64,000 nt of DNA from Brevibacterium zhoupengii (GTDB taxonomy: Bacteria > Actinomycetota > Actinomycetes > Actinomycetales > Brevibacteriaceae), in contig NZ_CP088298.1 of assembly GCF_021117425.1 (NCBI RefSeq), forward strand, positions 124,001-188,000. The letters are read 5' to 3'. The translations under genes and the position numbers were made by a program. Shown here piece after piece: positions 8,519 through 16,469 of the stretch (position 1 is its first letter; each line of letters begins with the position of its first letter). Under the pieces are notes generated by a model. That model searched no databases and was not told where the DNA came from. It saw nothing but the letters and a program-made list of their open reading frames with translations.

Positions 8519-11173
8519 ATGGCCACGTACTCCAGTTCGCTGCGCTCGGGCCTGCCCAGAGTTCCGGGCGGTGAGCCATGGCCCCCGGAGGGTGTCATCG
8601 GTGAGCCGGTCGAGCCGGGTGCTTCCGCCGCGCCGGAAGAGTCGGTGGAGCCCGAGGTTTCCCTCGAGCAGGAATCCACCGAGGCTGAATCCGGTTCTGT
8701 CGGAACCGGTGCGGCAATCGGCGCGGCCGGTGTTGCCGGGGGTGCCGCAGTTGGTGCAGCCGCTGTTGCCTCCGATTCGGAATCTGATGCGGACCTAAGG
8801 CCCGATGAGGGCTCGGAATCCGTTGAAGATTCGGAGTCCGTCGAGGACCAGGCGTCCGTTGAGACGCCGGAGCAGCCGAGCGAATCATCCGAGCCCGTCG
8901 CCGAGGCGAGCAGCGAAGTTCCGCTGCGCCGGGGTCTGCCCCGCGTCGAAGGCGGCGAAGCCTGGCCACCCGAGGGGCTCGCACCCGCCGGTGTGAAGGC
9001 CGCCTCGAGTTCATCGGGCGCCTCAGGTTCTGCCCCTGTCACCAGCGCGCAAGCCGCACCGGAGCCTTCCGAGGAGGCCTCGGAATCAGACTCCTCGTCT
9101 GCTGCCCCGGCCGCCGCCGCTGCGACCGCTGGTGTAGGTGCAGGAGCCGCTGTCGGCGCTGCCGCAGTGGCATCAGGCTCAGATACTCAGGATGAAGCCG
9201 CTTCGGAAGAACCAGTTGCGGCAGGGTCTGCGCCAGCTGAGCCCGCAGCGGCTGAGTCCGCGGCGACCGAGTCCGCCGGGGCTGGGTCTGCACCTGCCGG
9301 CGACGTTCCTCTGCGCCGAGGACTGCCTCGCGTTGCCGGGGGAGATCCGTGGCCACCAGAAGGGCTGGCTCCGGCTGGCGCGAAAGCCGCCTCGGCGACT
9401 TCTGCATCTTCGTCGGCACCGGCAGCAGCTGCTGCTCCGACCGTCGAAGCCTCAAGCGCATCGACAGATCAAGAAGCTCCAGCAACAGGTGAGCAGCCTG
9501 CCGAGACGGAACAGTCATCAGAAGCTCCAGCCGCTGCGGCAGCTGCCGGCGCCGCCGGTGCAGCTGTCGGCGCTGGTGCGGCGGTTGCCGCGTCCGGGAA
9601 GAAGTCCTCCGGCGAACTCAGCGACACACCGCTTCGCCGTGGACTGCCTCGCATTGCCGGCGGCGATCCATGGCCGCCAGAAGGCTTCGCTCCAGCATCG
9701 GCCAGCACCGCTTCAGGTTCGACCGATGCAGGCTCGGCCGACAGCACGTCGACCGGAGCGGCTTCGACGCCCGCTGCCACGGACGCGGATACTGCTGCCT
9801 CGGCTGAGAAGCCGGCAGCGGACACGTCTGCACAGTCGGATTCCGACTCCTCTTCGGCAGCTCCGGCTGCCGCAGCGGGAGCAGCTGCCGTTGGCGCCGG
9901 TGCAGCCGGTGCCGCGGTTGCAGCCTCGGGCTCGGACGATAAGACCAAGACGGCCGACTCGGCAGATCAGTCCGCGCAGGACGAGAAGCCAGCGGCCACC
10001 TCGGCGAGCGATAAGCCTTCCCGATCCGGACTGCCGAAGTCCACGGGACCGGCGCAGCGCAAGCCTATGGCCAAGCCTGCGGCGAAGGCCACGGACAAGC
10101 CGACCGCGAAGCCTGTAGCCAAGCAGGCCGATAAGCCTGCCGCGAAGTCGAGCTCCGCAGCCGCGAAGTCGAGCTCCGCAGCCGCGAAGTCGAGCTCCGC
10201 AGCCGCGAAGTCGAGTTCAGCCTCCAGCTCGGCTGCGGCGAAGCCTGCTGCAACGAAGAAGAAGGAACCGACGATGATCGGTTCGAAGTCTGTGGGGCAG
10301 TGGGCGAAGCTTGGTGGCCTCGGACTCGGCGGACTCATCGTTATCGCGGGAATCATCATCCTCGCGGCTCGCGGAGTCACGACTCTGCCGGGCGTACCGG
10401 AATTCCTCGAGCGCTACCCGGGCGAATACCACCAGCCCGAGTTCGTCGATCCAGGGTTCCCCGGCTGGGTCCGTTGGACGCACTTCCTCAACATCTTCTT
10501 CATGGTGCTCATCATCCGCTCCGGCTTGCAGGTGCGCCACCAGCAGAAGCCGCCGGCCTTCTACACCCCGAAGAAGGGTGGCAAGAAGGTCAGCATCAAT
10601 CTGTGGTTGCACACGAGCCTTGACCTGCTGTGGCTGGCCAACGGTGTTGTCTTCGTCGTCCTGCTGTTCATCTCAGGACATTGGGCACGCATCGTTCCGA
10701 CGAGCTGGGAGGTCTTCCCGAACGCAGTCTCGGCGATGCTGCAGTACATGACCATGGAATGGCCGATGGAAGACGCGTGGGTCAACTACAACGCGCTCCA
10801 GCAGCTGATGTACTTCATCGTCGTGTTCATCGCCGCTCCTCTGGCTGCGATCACGGGCGTGCGGATGAGCGAGTGGTGGCCGAAGGATGCCGCGACGCTC
10901 AACAAGTTCTACCCGGCACCGCTGGCTCGGGCGATCCACTTCCCGACGATGCTGTTCTTCGTCTTCTTCATCCTCGTCCACGTGTTCCTCGTGTTCACGA
11001 CCGGACTGCGGCAGAACCTCGGTTACATGTTCGCCGGGACGAATACGCTGGGCTGGGCCGGCCTCATCTGGTTCCTCGTGGCACTGGTCGTGGTCATCGG
11101 CGGCTGGTTCGCCGCCAGACCGATGCTCCTGGCACCGATCGCGAACGCATTCGGACGAGTGTCGAGCCGCTAG
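8519..11173 (+). CDS. Repeat-rich protein with C-terminal cytochrome b/b561-like membrane domain
   Basis: An 884-residue protein. The first ~590 residues are low-complexity Ala/Ser/Glu/Pro sequence carrying four copies of a motif of the form R-G-L-P-R-x-x-G-G-x-x-W-P-P-E-G (near residues 11, 136, 261 and 376), a degenerate fifth (SRSGLPKSTGP), and tandem AAKSSSA units. The final ~290 residues hold about five membrane helices with conserved-looking histidines (RWTHFLN, INLWLHTSLD, RAIHFPTM, LVHVFLV), as in the b561/hydrogenase cytochrome b superfamily that carries haem and passes electrons to quinone. Being one base after etfA, it is a candidate membrane acceptor for ETF electrons. No ETF dehydrogenase gene is adjacent. 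The function of the extended N-terminus is unknown. Confidence 0.8.
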   Translation: MATYSSSLRSGLPRVPGGEPWPPEGVIGEPVEPGASAAPEESVEPEVSLEQESTEAESGSVGTGAAIGAAGVAGGAAVGAAAVASDSESDADLRPDEGSESVEDSESVEDQASVETPEQPSESSEPVAEASSEVPLRRGLPRVEGGEAWPPEGLAPAGVKAASSSSGASGSAPVTSAQAAPEPSEEASESDSSSAAPAAAAATAGVGAGAAVGAAAVASGSDTQDEAASEEPVAAGSAPAEPAAAESAATESAGAGSAPAGDVPLRRGLPRVAGGDPWPPEGLAPAGAKAASATSASSSAPAAAAAPTVEASSASTDQEAPATGEQPAETEQSSEAPAAAAAAGAAGAAVGAGAAVAASGKKSSGELSDTPLRRGLPRIAGGDPWPPEGFAPASASTASGSTDAGSADSTSTGAASTPAATDADTAASAEKPAADTSAQSDSDSSSAAPAAAAGAAAVGAGAAGAAVAASGSDDKTKTADSADQSAQDEKPAATSASDKPSRSGLPKSTGPAQRKPMAKPAAKATDKPTAKPVAKQADKPAAKSSSAAAKSSSAAAKSSSAAAKSSSASSSAAAKPAATKKKEPTMIGSKSVGQWAKLGGLGLGGLIVIAGIIILAARGVTTLPGVPEFLERYPGEYHQPEFVDPGFPGWVRWTHFLNIFFMVLIIRSGLQVRHQQKPPAFYTPKKGGKKVSINLWLHTSLDLLWLANGVVFVVLLFISGHWARIVPTSWEVFPNAVSAMLQYMTMEWPMEDAWVNYNALQQLMYFIVVFIAAPLAAITGVRMSEWWPKDAATLNKFYPAPLARAIHFPTMLFFVFFILVHVFLVFTTGLRQNLGYMFAGTNTLGWAGLIWFLVALVVVIGGWFAARPMLLAPIANAFGRVSSR
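10139..10222 (+). repeat. 21-bp tandem repeat encoding AAKSSSA units
   Basis: Four in-frame copies of a 21-bp unit starting GCCGCGAAGTCGAGCTCC; the first three are identical and the last is diverged. They lengthen the linker just before the membrane domain of the cytochrome b-like protein. Confidence 0.9.
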
Positions 11174-11195
11174 ATCGAAACCAGCGCCAGAGCGC

Positions 11196-11244
11196 GCGAA
11201 TGCCCCTGTTCGACGAGACCGCCCCGTCGTACAGGGGCATTCGC
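11196..11244. terminator. Bidirectional terminator hairpin
   Basis: GCGAATGCCCCTGT (11196-11209) pairs perfectly with ACAGGGGCATTCGC (11231-11244) around a 21-base loop. It lies 22 bp past the cytochrome b-like gene and before the convergent YkvI-like gene, so it could stop transcription from both sides. Confidence 0.75.
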
Positions 11245-11349
11245 TATGCCGCGAGCTTCTTGGAGGATGCGCCCCGGTTGGTGTGGGTGCCGTTCAGGTG
11301 TGGGAGGTGGCTAGGTGTGGGGAAGAGGGCAGTCATGCAAGAACCGAGC

Positions 11350-12483
11350 TCAGGATTTCTTGCGTGACGTGAGGTGACGGATGGTCTTGACGAGCATCAG
11401 TGCGAGGAGCACAATCCCGACGTAACCGTTGATGACGTAGACGACGTTGACCATCTGAGAGAACGGAAGGACGAGTCCGATGATCGTACCCAGGGCGGCG
11501 AGGGCGATCGTGAGGTATTTGAACTTCTTCGTCTTGTCGTCGAAGAACCTGGCCGAGACTGTCCATAGCAGGGGAATGGCCGTGGTGTAGATGCCTGCGA
11601 GGATCATCACTGAGATCACAGCGGCAACCCATGGGCCGAGGTCCCCGGCGAGCACGAGCATGGGGATCTCTGAGTCGAAGACACGGGACATATTCGCCAG
11701 AAGGCCGAGGCCGACGACCATGCAGGCGACCGAGAACAGAACTCCTCCGAGGAGGCCTCCAGCGGTGGCTTCACGACGATTCTTCACAGTTTTGCCGAGG
11801 GCGGCGAGGAAGGCTGCCAGCCACAGCATGCAGAATCCGACATAGGACAACCCTGAGAGGAACCAGTTCGACGAAGCTTGGGTCACGTCGAGGTTCGGCA
11901 GGATTGTGTTTCCGGTCGAGATTCCATCGGGGTCGCGGAGGATGCCGAAGATCCCCAGCGCAATGGCGATGACGACGATCACCGGTCCGATCTTTCCGAT
12001 GACATCGACAAGGCTCGACAACCCGAACCACACGGTGAGGCTGACGACTACGGCCAGGGCGATTCCGCCGATGAATTTCGAAAGCCCGTAGTGCTCTTCG
12101 AACACTGCTCCGGCGCCAGCGATCATCACCGTGAAACTGAGGAAGACGAAGAGAATCGAGAAGAAGTCGAAGAATGTGCCGAGGTACTTGCCGCAGTAGT
12201 AGTAGAAGACGCCGGAGGGTTTCTCGAACTGTTCCCTGCGACCGGTGAGGAAGAATTCGACCGCGACATAGGAGATGAGTACCAGCACGATGAGTCCGGT
12301 ACCGAAGACGCCCCAGTATCCGTACGAGGCGTAGTACTGGAGGATTTCCTGACCGGTGGCGAACCCTGATCCGATGAGGAAGGCGATGATCGCTCCCGCA
12401 TAGGTTATGACGCGCAGAACGCTCGTCTTCTCGGCCGATTTCAGATCGGTGGACGGTGCGCTTGTAGAAGTGTCGTCTGCCAT
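11350..12483 (-). CDS. YkvI-family membrane transporter (APC-like fold)
   Basis: A 377-residue integral membrane protein with about ten helices. The first helix carries AFLIGSGFATGQEILQYYASYG, the hallmark start of the YkvI family, with the broken-helix glycine pattern of amino acid/sodium transporters. The family is poorly characterised. The gene is downstream of, and on the same strand as, a GntR regulator, and its promoter shares an operator motif with glyA, so I infer uptake of serine, glycine, sarcosine or a betaine-derived compound. A short charged tail (LTSRKKS) ends the protein. The ATG at 12483 is preceded by GAAGGAAT. Confidence 0.8.
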   Translation of the reverse strand: MADDTSTSAPSTDLKSAEKTSVLRVITYAGAIIAFLIGSGFATGQEILQYYASYGYWGVFGTGLIVLVLISYVAVEFFLTGRREQFEKPSGVFYYYCGKYLGTFFDFFSILFVFLSFTVMIAGAGAVFEEHYGLSKFIGGIALAVVVSLTVWFGLSSLVDVIGKIGPVIVVIAIALGIFGILRDPDGISTGNTILPNLDVTQASSNWFLSGLSYVGFCMLWLAAFLAALGKTVKNRREATAGGLLGGVLFSVACMVVGLGLLANMSRVFDSEIPMLVLAGDLGPWVAAVISVMILAGIYTTAIPLLWTVSARFFDDKTKKFKYLTIALAALGTIIGLVLPFSQMVNVVYVINGYVGIVLLALMLVKTIRHLTSRKKS

Positions 12484-12559
12484 GTATTCCTTCTTCGTTG
12501 AGGGGCGTGGCTGCGGGTGGTGAGACCGCGTGAGTGGCCTAAATCAATACAGATCAACA

Positions 12560-12573
12560 ACTGATACATCAGT
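12560..12573. promoter_or_regulatory. Candidate GntR operator in the YkvI-type transporter promoter
   Basis: ACTGATACATCAGT has perfect 6-bp arms. A close variant (TCTGATATATTAGT) overlaps the -10 of glyA at 13458-13471, and the GntR gene lies between the two. Here it falls just downstream of the predicted transporter transcription start. Confidence 0.6.
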
Positions 12574-12582
12574 CAGTCGGCA

Positions 12583-12611
12583 ACAATATAGTCGAAATGT
12601 GATCACGTCAA
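12583..12611 (-). promoter_or_regulatory. Predicted YkvI promoter with overlapping ATGTGATCACGT palindrome
   Basis: On the minus strand TTGACG (12611-12606), a 17-bp spacer and TATTGT (12588-12583) form a good vegetative promoter. The palindrome-like ATGTGATCACGT (12597-12608) overlaps the -35. It differs by one base from perfect copies at 24216 and 27558. Confidence 0.55.
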
Positions 12612-12729
12612 CATTGTGCGAATCCGCTGGTGGTCCTCATGCCGTGAGGCGGCGAGGGGTTGAGGGGCGGTTCAGTGCAAGGGCTGGTGAGGTGTGTGCG
12701 CACGTCGAGTGAGGAGCTCGATGAAGGGG

Positions 12730-13392
12730 TCAGCGCAGGGCCGCGCGGAGGGTTGTGTCGAAGTCGCGGACGTGTTCTGCAGCGAGCTCGCCCACGGCGT
12801 CCTCGTCTCCGTCGAGGACTGCTTCGAGCAGGTCGATGTGCTCTCGGATGTGTCCGATGAGATCCGGGATTCGAGGGATGACGAGGCACCAGATCCGGGT
12901 TGCCAGGTCATCGAGGCGGACGAGGGTCTCCATCAGATGTGGATTGTCGACTGAGCTGTAGATGAGCCGGTGGACCTCAAGGTCGCGCTCGATGAGCGCG
13001 CGCTGCTCGTCGGTGGCGTCGAGTGCGCGCAGATCGGCGATCGTGGCCTCGAACTCCCGGCGTCGATCAGATGAGATGTTCCGGGCGGCTTTCCGTGCGG
13101 CAATCGGTTCAAGGACCTCGCGCATCTCCGAGATCGTCGACAGGTCTGTGAGGTCGACATTGCTCGCGAATGTTCCGCGTCGAGGGTAGGAGACGACGAG
13201 GTGATCGCTCTCCAGGCGTTTGAGGGCTTCCCGGATCGGCGTCCGGCCGACTTCGAGCTCCTGACTCAGGGCTGCCTCATTGATCGCATCGCCGGGTGCG
13301 ATGTCGAGCATGATGAGGCGGTGGCGCAGGGTTTCGTATGCGCGATCGGCAAGTGACATCTTCTGTGACGTCTCGCCGGCCGAACTGCGCAT
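12730..13392 (-). CDS. GntR family regulator (FadR/FCD type)
   Basis: DNA-binding repressor of 220 residues: an N-terminal winged helix (ALSQELEVGRTPIREALKRLE, then PRRGTFASNV) and an all-helical FCD ligand domain with the metal-binding Asp/His positions (LEVHRLIYSSVDNPHL, HIREHIDLLEAVLDGD). It starts at ATG 13392, is divergent from glyA over 107 bp, and lies upstream of the YkvI-type transporter on the same strand. A shared palindrome in the glyA and transporter promoters makes those the probable targets. The effector could be glycine, serine or a folate-linked metabolite, but nothing in the sequence identifies it. Confidence 0.88.
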   Translation of the reverse strand: MRSSAGETSQKMSLADRAYETLRHRLIMLDIAPGDAINEAALSQELEVGRTPIREALKRLESDHLVVSYPRRGTFASNVDLTDLSTISEMREVLEPIAARKAARNISSDRRREFEATIADLRALDATDEQRALIERDLEVHRLIYSSVDNPHLMETLVRLDDLATRIWCLVIPRIPDLIGHIREHIDLLEAVLDGDEDAVGELAAEHVRDFDTTLRAALR

Positions 13393-13457
13393 GTGCTGAC
13401 TCCTGTAAGAAATTCATTGCAATCTTCTGATTCCTGGGCCTAGACTACAGGAACACG

Positions 13458-13471
13458 TCTGATATATTAGT
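13458..13471. promoter_or_regulatory. Candidate GntR operator overlapping the glyA -10
   Basis: TCTGATATATTAGT contains the likely glyA -10 (TATATT, 13463-13468) and resembles the transporter-promoter palindrome ACTGATACATCAGT. Combined consensus: WCTGATAYATYAGT. Binding here would repress the one-carbon operon. Confidence 0.6.
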
Positions 13472-13499
13472 TGACGATCAATAGGTCGAAGGAGATCAC

Positions 13500-14930
13500 A
13501 TGACAGAGCAGCTCGTCGAGCGCACGGGCTCGGATTCGGAATCCGCCGCGCAGGAGAGTGACACCCGGCAGACTGACGCACCGACACCTGGGGCAGCTTT
13601 CGGTGCCGAATTCGCCAGCAGGGAACCGGTCGAACTGGGCACCCCCATCGCCGAGCTCGACCCGGAGATCGCTGGCTTCATTGATGCCGAACTCGCCCGC
13701 CAGCGTGATGGCCTGGAGATGATCGCCTCCGAGAACCACACCGCCGCTGCCGTTATGCAGGCGCAAGGTTCGGTGCTGACGAACAAATACGCAGAGGGCT
13801 ATCCAGGCCGGCGCTACTACGGTGGCTGCGAGCACGTCGACGAGATCGAACTCCTCGCCATCGCCCGTGTCAAGGCCCTCTTCGGCGCCGAGTTCGCGAA
13901 TGTCCAGCCCCATTCCGGAGCCCAGGCCAATGCCTCAGTCATGCACGCACTCATCCGTCCGGGAGACACCGTCCTCGGCCTCGACCTCGCAGCTGGCGGG
14001 CACCTCACCCACGGCATGAAGATCAACTTCTCCGGACGCCTCTACAGTATCGCCGCCTACGGAGTCAGTGACGACACCCACCGTGTCGACATGGCCGAAG
14101 TGGAGCGCCTTGCGCAGGAGAGCCAGCCCAAGCTCATCGTCGCTGGCTGGTCCGCCTACTCCCGGCAGCTCGACTTCGCGGAGTTCCGGCGCATCGCCGA
14201 CTCGGTCGGCGCCTACCTCATGGTTGACATGGCTCATTTCGCCGGACTCGTCGCAGCCGGTCTCCACCCCTCGCCCGTTCCGTACGCGGACGTGGTCACC
14301 TCCACCACGCACAAGACCCTCGGCGGTCCTCGCGGCGGCATTATCCTCACCAATGACGCGGCGATTGCGAAGAAGATCAACTCCGCGGTCTTCCCAGGGC
14401 AGCAGGGAGGACCCCTCGAACACGTCATCGCAGGCAAGGCCGTCGCCTTCGGCCTCGCAGCCACTGACACCTTCGTCGACAAGCAGACTCGGACACTGGC
14501 CGGGGCCGCGGAACTCGCGCGCCGCCTCGGCGAATCCGATGTCGCGGAACAGGGAATCACCGTCCTCACCGGTGGAACCGACGTCCACCTCGTCCTCGTC
14601 GACCTGCGCAACTCCGTGCTCGACGGCGGACAGGCTGAAGATCTGCTTGCCGCGATCGGGATCACGGTCAACCGCAATGCCGTCCCGAACGATCCGCGTC
14701 CGCCGATGGTCACCTCGGGACTGCGCATCGGCACCCCTGCCCTGGCCAGCCGTGGATTCGGCTCCGCCGCATTCGCCGAGGTGGCCGACATCATCGCCCG
14801 TGTCCTCGTCGCCGGAACCGCAGAAGGCGGAGCCGACCCCGAGACCATCAGGGAACTCGGCGCCCGCGTGTCCGCGCTGGCTGCCGACCACCCGCTGTAC
14901 CCCACCATGACAGAGATCGGAGCACGCTGA
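13500..14930 (+). CDS. glyA: Serine hydroxymethyltransferase
   Basis: PLP enzyme that interconverts glycine plus 5,10-methylenetetrahydrofolate with serine plus tetrahydrofolate. The 476-residue protein has a ~45-residue acidic, low-complexity N-terminal extension before the usual domain starts ([20 protein letters not shown]). The PLP motif [13 protein letters not shown] places the Schiff-base lysine at about K272; [24 protein letters not shown] and the QPHSGAQAN cofactor loop are intact. It is the first gene of the sarcosine oxidase operon and its stop overlaps the soxB start. In this setting GlyA would combine both products of sarcosine oxidation into serine; a housekeeping copy may exist elsewhere. 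Confidence 0.96.
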   Translation: MTEQLVERTGSDSESAAQESDTRQTDAPTPGAAFGAEFASREPVELGTPIAELDPEIAGFIDAELARQRDGLEMIASENHTAAAVMQAQGSVLTNKYAEGYPGRRYYGGCEHVDEIELLAIARVKALFGAEFANVQPHSGAQANASVMHALIRPGDTVLGLDLAAGGHLTHGMKINFSGRLYSIAAYGVSDDTHRVDMAEVERLAQESQPKLIVAGWSAYSRQLDFAEFRRIADSVGAYLMVDMAHFAGLVAAGLHPSPVPYADVVTSTTHKTLGGPRGGIILTNDAAIAKKINSAVFPGQQGGPLEHVIAGKAVAFGLAATDTFVDKQTRTLAGAAELARRLGESDVAEQGITVLTGGTDVHLVLVDLRNSVLDGGQAEDLLAAIGITVNRNAVPNDPRPPMVTSGLRIGTPALASRGFGSAAFAEVADIIARVLVAGTAEGGADPETIRELGARVSALAADHPLYPTMTEIGAR

Positions 14931-16147
14931 TGGCTGACCAACTCCCCGAACACCCCGACTTCCTCTGGCGCAATCCGGAGCCGAAGAAGTCATACGAAGC
15001 CGTCATCATCGGGGGTGGCGGACACGGTCTCGCGACTGCCTACTATCTCGCGAAGAACCACGGCATGACGAACATCGCGATCCTCGAACGCGGTTGGCTG
15101 GCCGGTGGCAACATGGCCCGGAACACGACGATCATCCGCTCGAACTACCTCTGGGACGAATCCGCGGCGATGTACGAGCACTCCCTCAAGCTCTGGGAGC
15201 AGCTGCCCGAGGAACTGGACTACGACTTCCTGTTCTCCCAGCGCGGAGTCCTCAACCTCGCCCACACCCTGCAGGACGTCCGCGAGTCCCAGCGCCGAGT
15301 CAACGCCAATGCGCTCAACGGCATCGATGCCGAATGGCTCGACCCCAAGCAGGTCAAGGAAGTCTGCCCGATCATCAACATCGGCGACGACCTGCGTTAC
15401 CCGGTCATGGGCGGTACTTACCAGCCGCGTGCCGGCATCGCCAAGCACGACCACGTCGCCTGGGCCTTCGCCCGCAAATGCGATGAAATGGGCGTCGACA
15501 TCATCCAGAACTGCGAAGTCACCGGCATCGAGCGCATCGGCGACAAGGTTGTCGGCGTCGAGACCAACCGCGGCCGCATCGCCACCGAACGCGTGGCTAT
15601 GTGCGTGGCTGGTGATTCCTCAGTTTTGGCCGACATGGCAGGAATCCGCCTGCCGATCCAGTCCCACCCGCTGCAGGCACTGGTCTCCGAACTCTTCGAA
15701 CCCGTCCACCCCACGGTCGTCATGTCCAACCACGTCCACGTCTACGTCTCCCAGGCACACAAGGGTGAACTCGTCATGGGCGCCGGCGTCGACTCCTACA
15801 ACGGATACGGCCAACGAGGCGGCTTCCACGTCATCGAAGAGCAGCTGGCGGCCGCTGTCGAACTCTTCCCGATCTTCGCCCGCGCCCATGTGCTGCGCAC
15901 CTGGGGCGGCATCGTCGACGTCACCCTCGACGCCTCACCGATCGTGTCGAAGACCGAGGTTCAGGGCCTCTACGCCAACTGCGGATGGGGCACCGGCGGC
16001 TTCAAGGGAACTCCGGCAGCCGGATTCACCTTCGCCCACACCATCGCCAACGACGAACCCCACCCCCTCAACGCACCTTATGCGCTCGACCGCTTCGAAA
16101 CCGGTCACCTCATCGACGAGCACGGCGCAGCCGCCGTGGCCCACTGA
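14930..16147 (+). CDS. soxB: Sarcosine oxidase, beta subunit (heterotetrameric)
   Basis: Catalytic subunit where sarcosine is oxidised to an imine intermediate. It is 405 residues, a normal length. An N-terminal dinucleotide fold ([18 protein letters not shown]) binds non-covalent FAD. His173, in [13 protein letters not shown], corresponds to the histidine that carries covalent FMN in characterised tetrameric sarcosine oxidases. The C-terminal [15 protein letters not shown] loop is typical. The ATG overlaps the glyA stop (ATGA), and soxD follows after a 25-bp gap with a strong ribosome site. Confidence 0.96.
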   Translation: MADQLPEHPDFLWRNPEPKKSYEAVIIGGGGHGLATAYYLAKNHGMTNIAILERGWLAGGNMARNTTIIRSNYLWDESAAMYEHSLKLWEQLPEELDYDFLFSQRGVLNLAHTLQDVRESQRRVNANALNGIDAEWLDPKQVKEVCPIINIGDDLRYPVMGGTYQPRAGIAKHDHVAWAFARKCDEMGVDIIQNCEVTGIERIGDKVVGVETNRGRIATERVAMCVAGDSSVLADMAGIRLPIQSHPLQALVSELFEPVHPTVVMSNHVHVYVSQAHKGELVMGAGVDSYNGYGQRGGFHVIEEQLAAAVELFPIFARAHVLRTWGGIVDVTLDASPIVSKTEVQGLYANCGWGTGGFKGTPAAGFTFAHTIANDEPHPLNAPYALDRFETGHLIDEHGAAAVAH

Positions 16148-16172
16148 GCCGGATCGACAAGGAAGGACGACC

Positions 16173-16469
16173 ATGCTTCTCATCGACTGCCCGAACTGCG
16201 GGCCGCGCGACGAAACCGAATTTGCCTACGGCGGACAGGCTCATGTGCCCTACCCCGAGGATCCGCACACCCTGTCCGACAAGGAATGGGCCCACTACCT
16301 CTTCTACCGCGACAACGACCGCGGTCTCTACGCAGAACGGTGGAGCCACAGCCTCGGCTGCCGTAAATGGTTCAACGCCATCCGCGACACCGTGACCTAT
16401 GACTTCACATCCGTTTACCCGATGGGCGATCCGCGCCCCAACACACTCGAAGGCGAGGGCGGACAATGA
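16173..16469 (+). CDS. soxD: Sarcosine oxidase, delta subunit
   Basis: Small zinc subunit of the sarcosine oxidase tetramer, 98 residues. Cys6, Cys9, His59 and Cys63 (IDCPNCG and [10 protein letters not shown]) are all present; in solved tetrameric sarcosine oxidases these four positions bind zinc. Signature stretches [12 protein letters not shown] and [15 protein letters not shown] are intact. GGAAGGA precedes the ATG at 16173, and the stop overlaps the soxA start (ATGA). Confidence 0.95.
   Translation: MLLIDCPNCGPRDETEFAYGGQAHVPYPEDPHTLSDKEWAHYLFYRDNDRGLYAERWSHSLGCRKWFNAIRDTVTYDFTSVYPMGDPRPNTLEGEGGQ

Noticed and set aside
10139..10222. CRISPR-like array
   Set aside because: The units are contiguous, in frame and have no spacers; it is a coding repeat.
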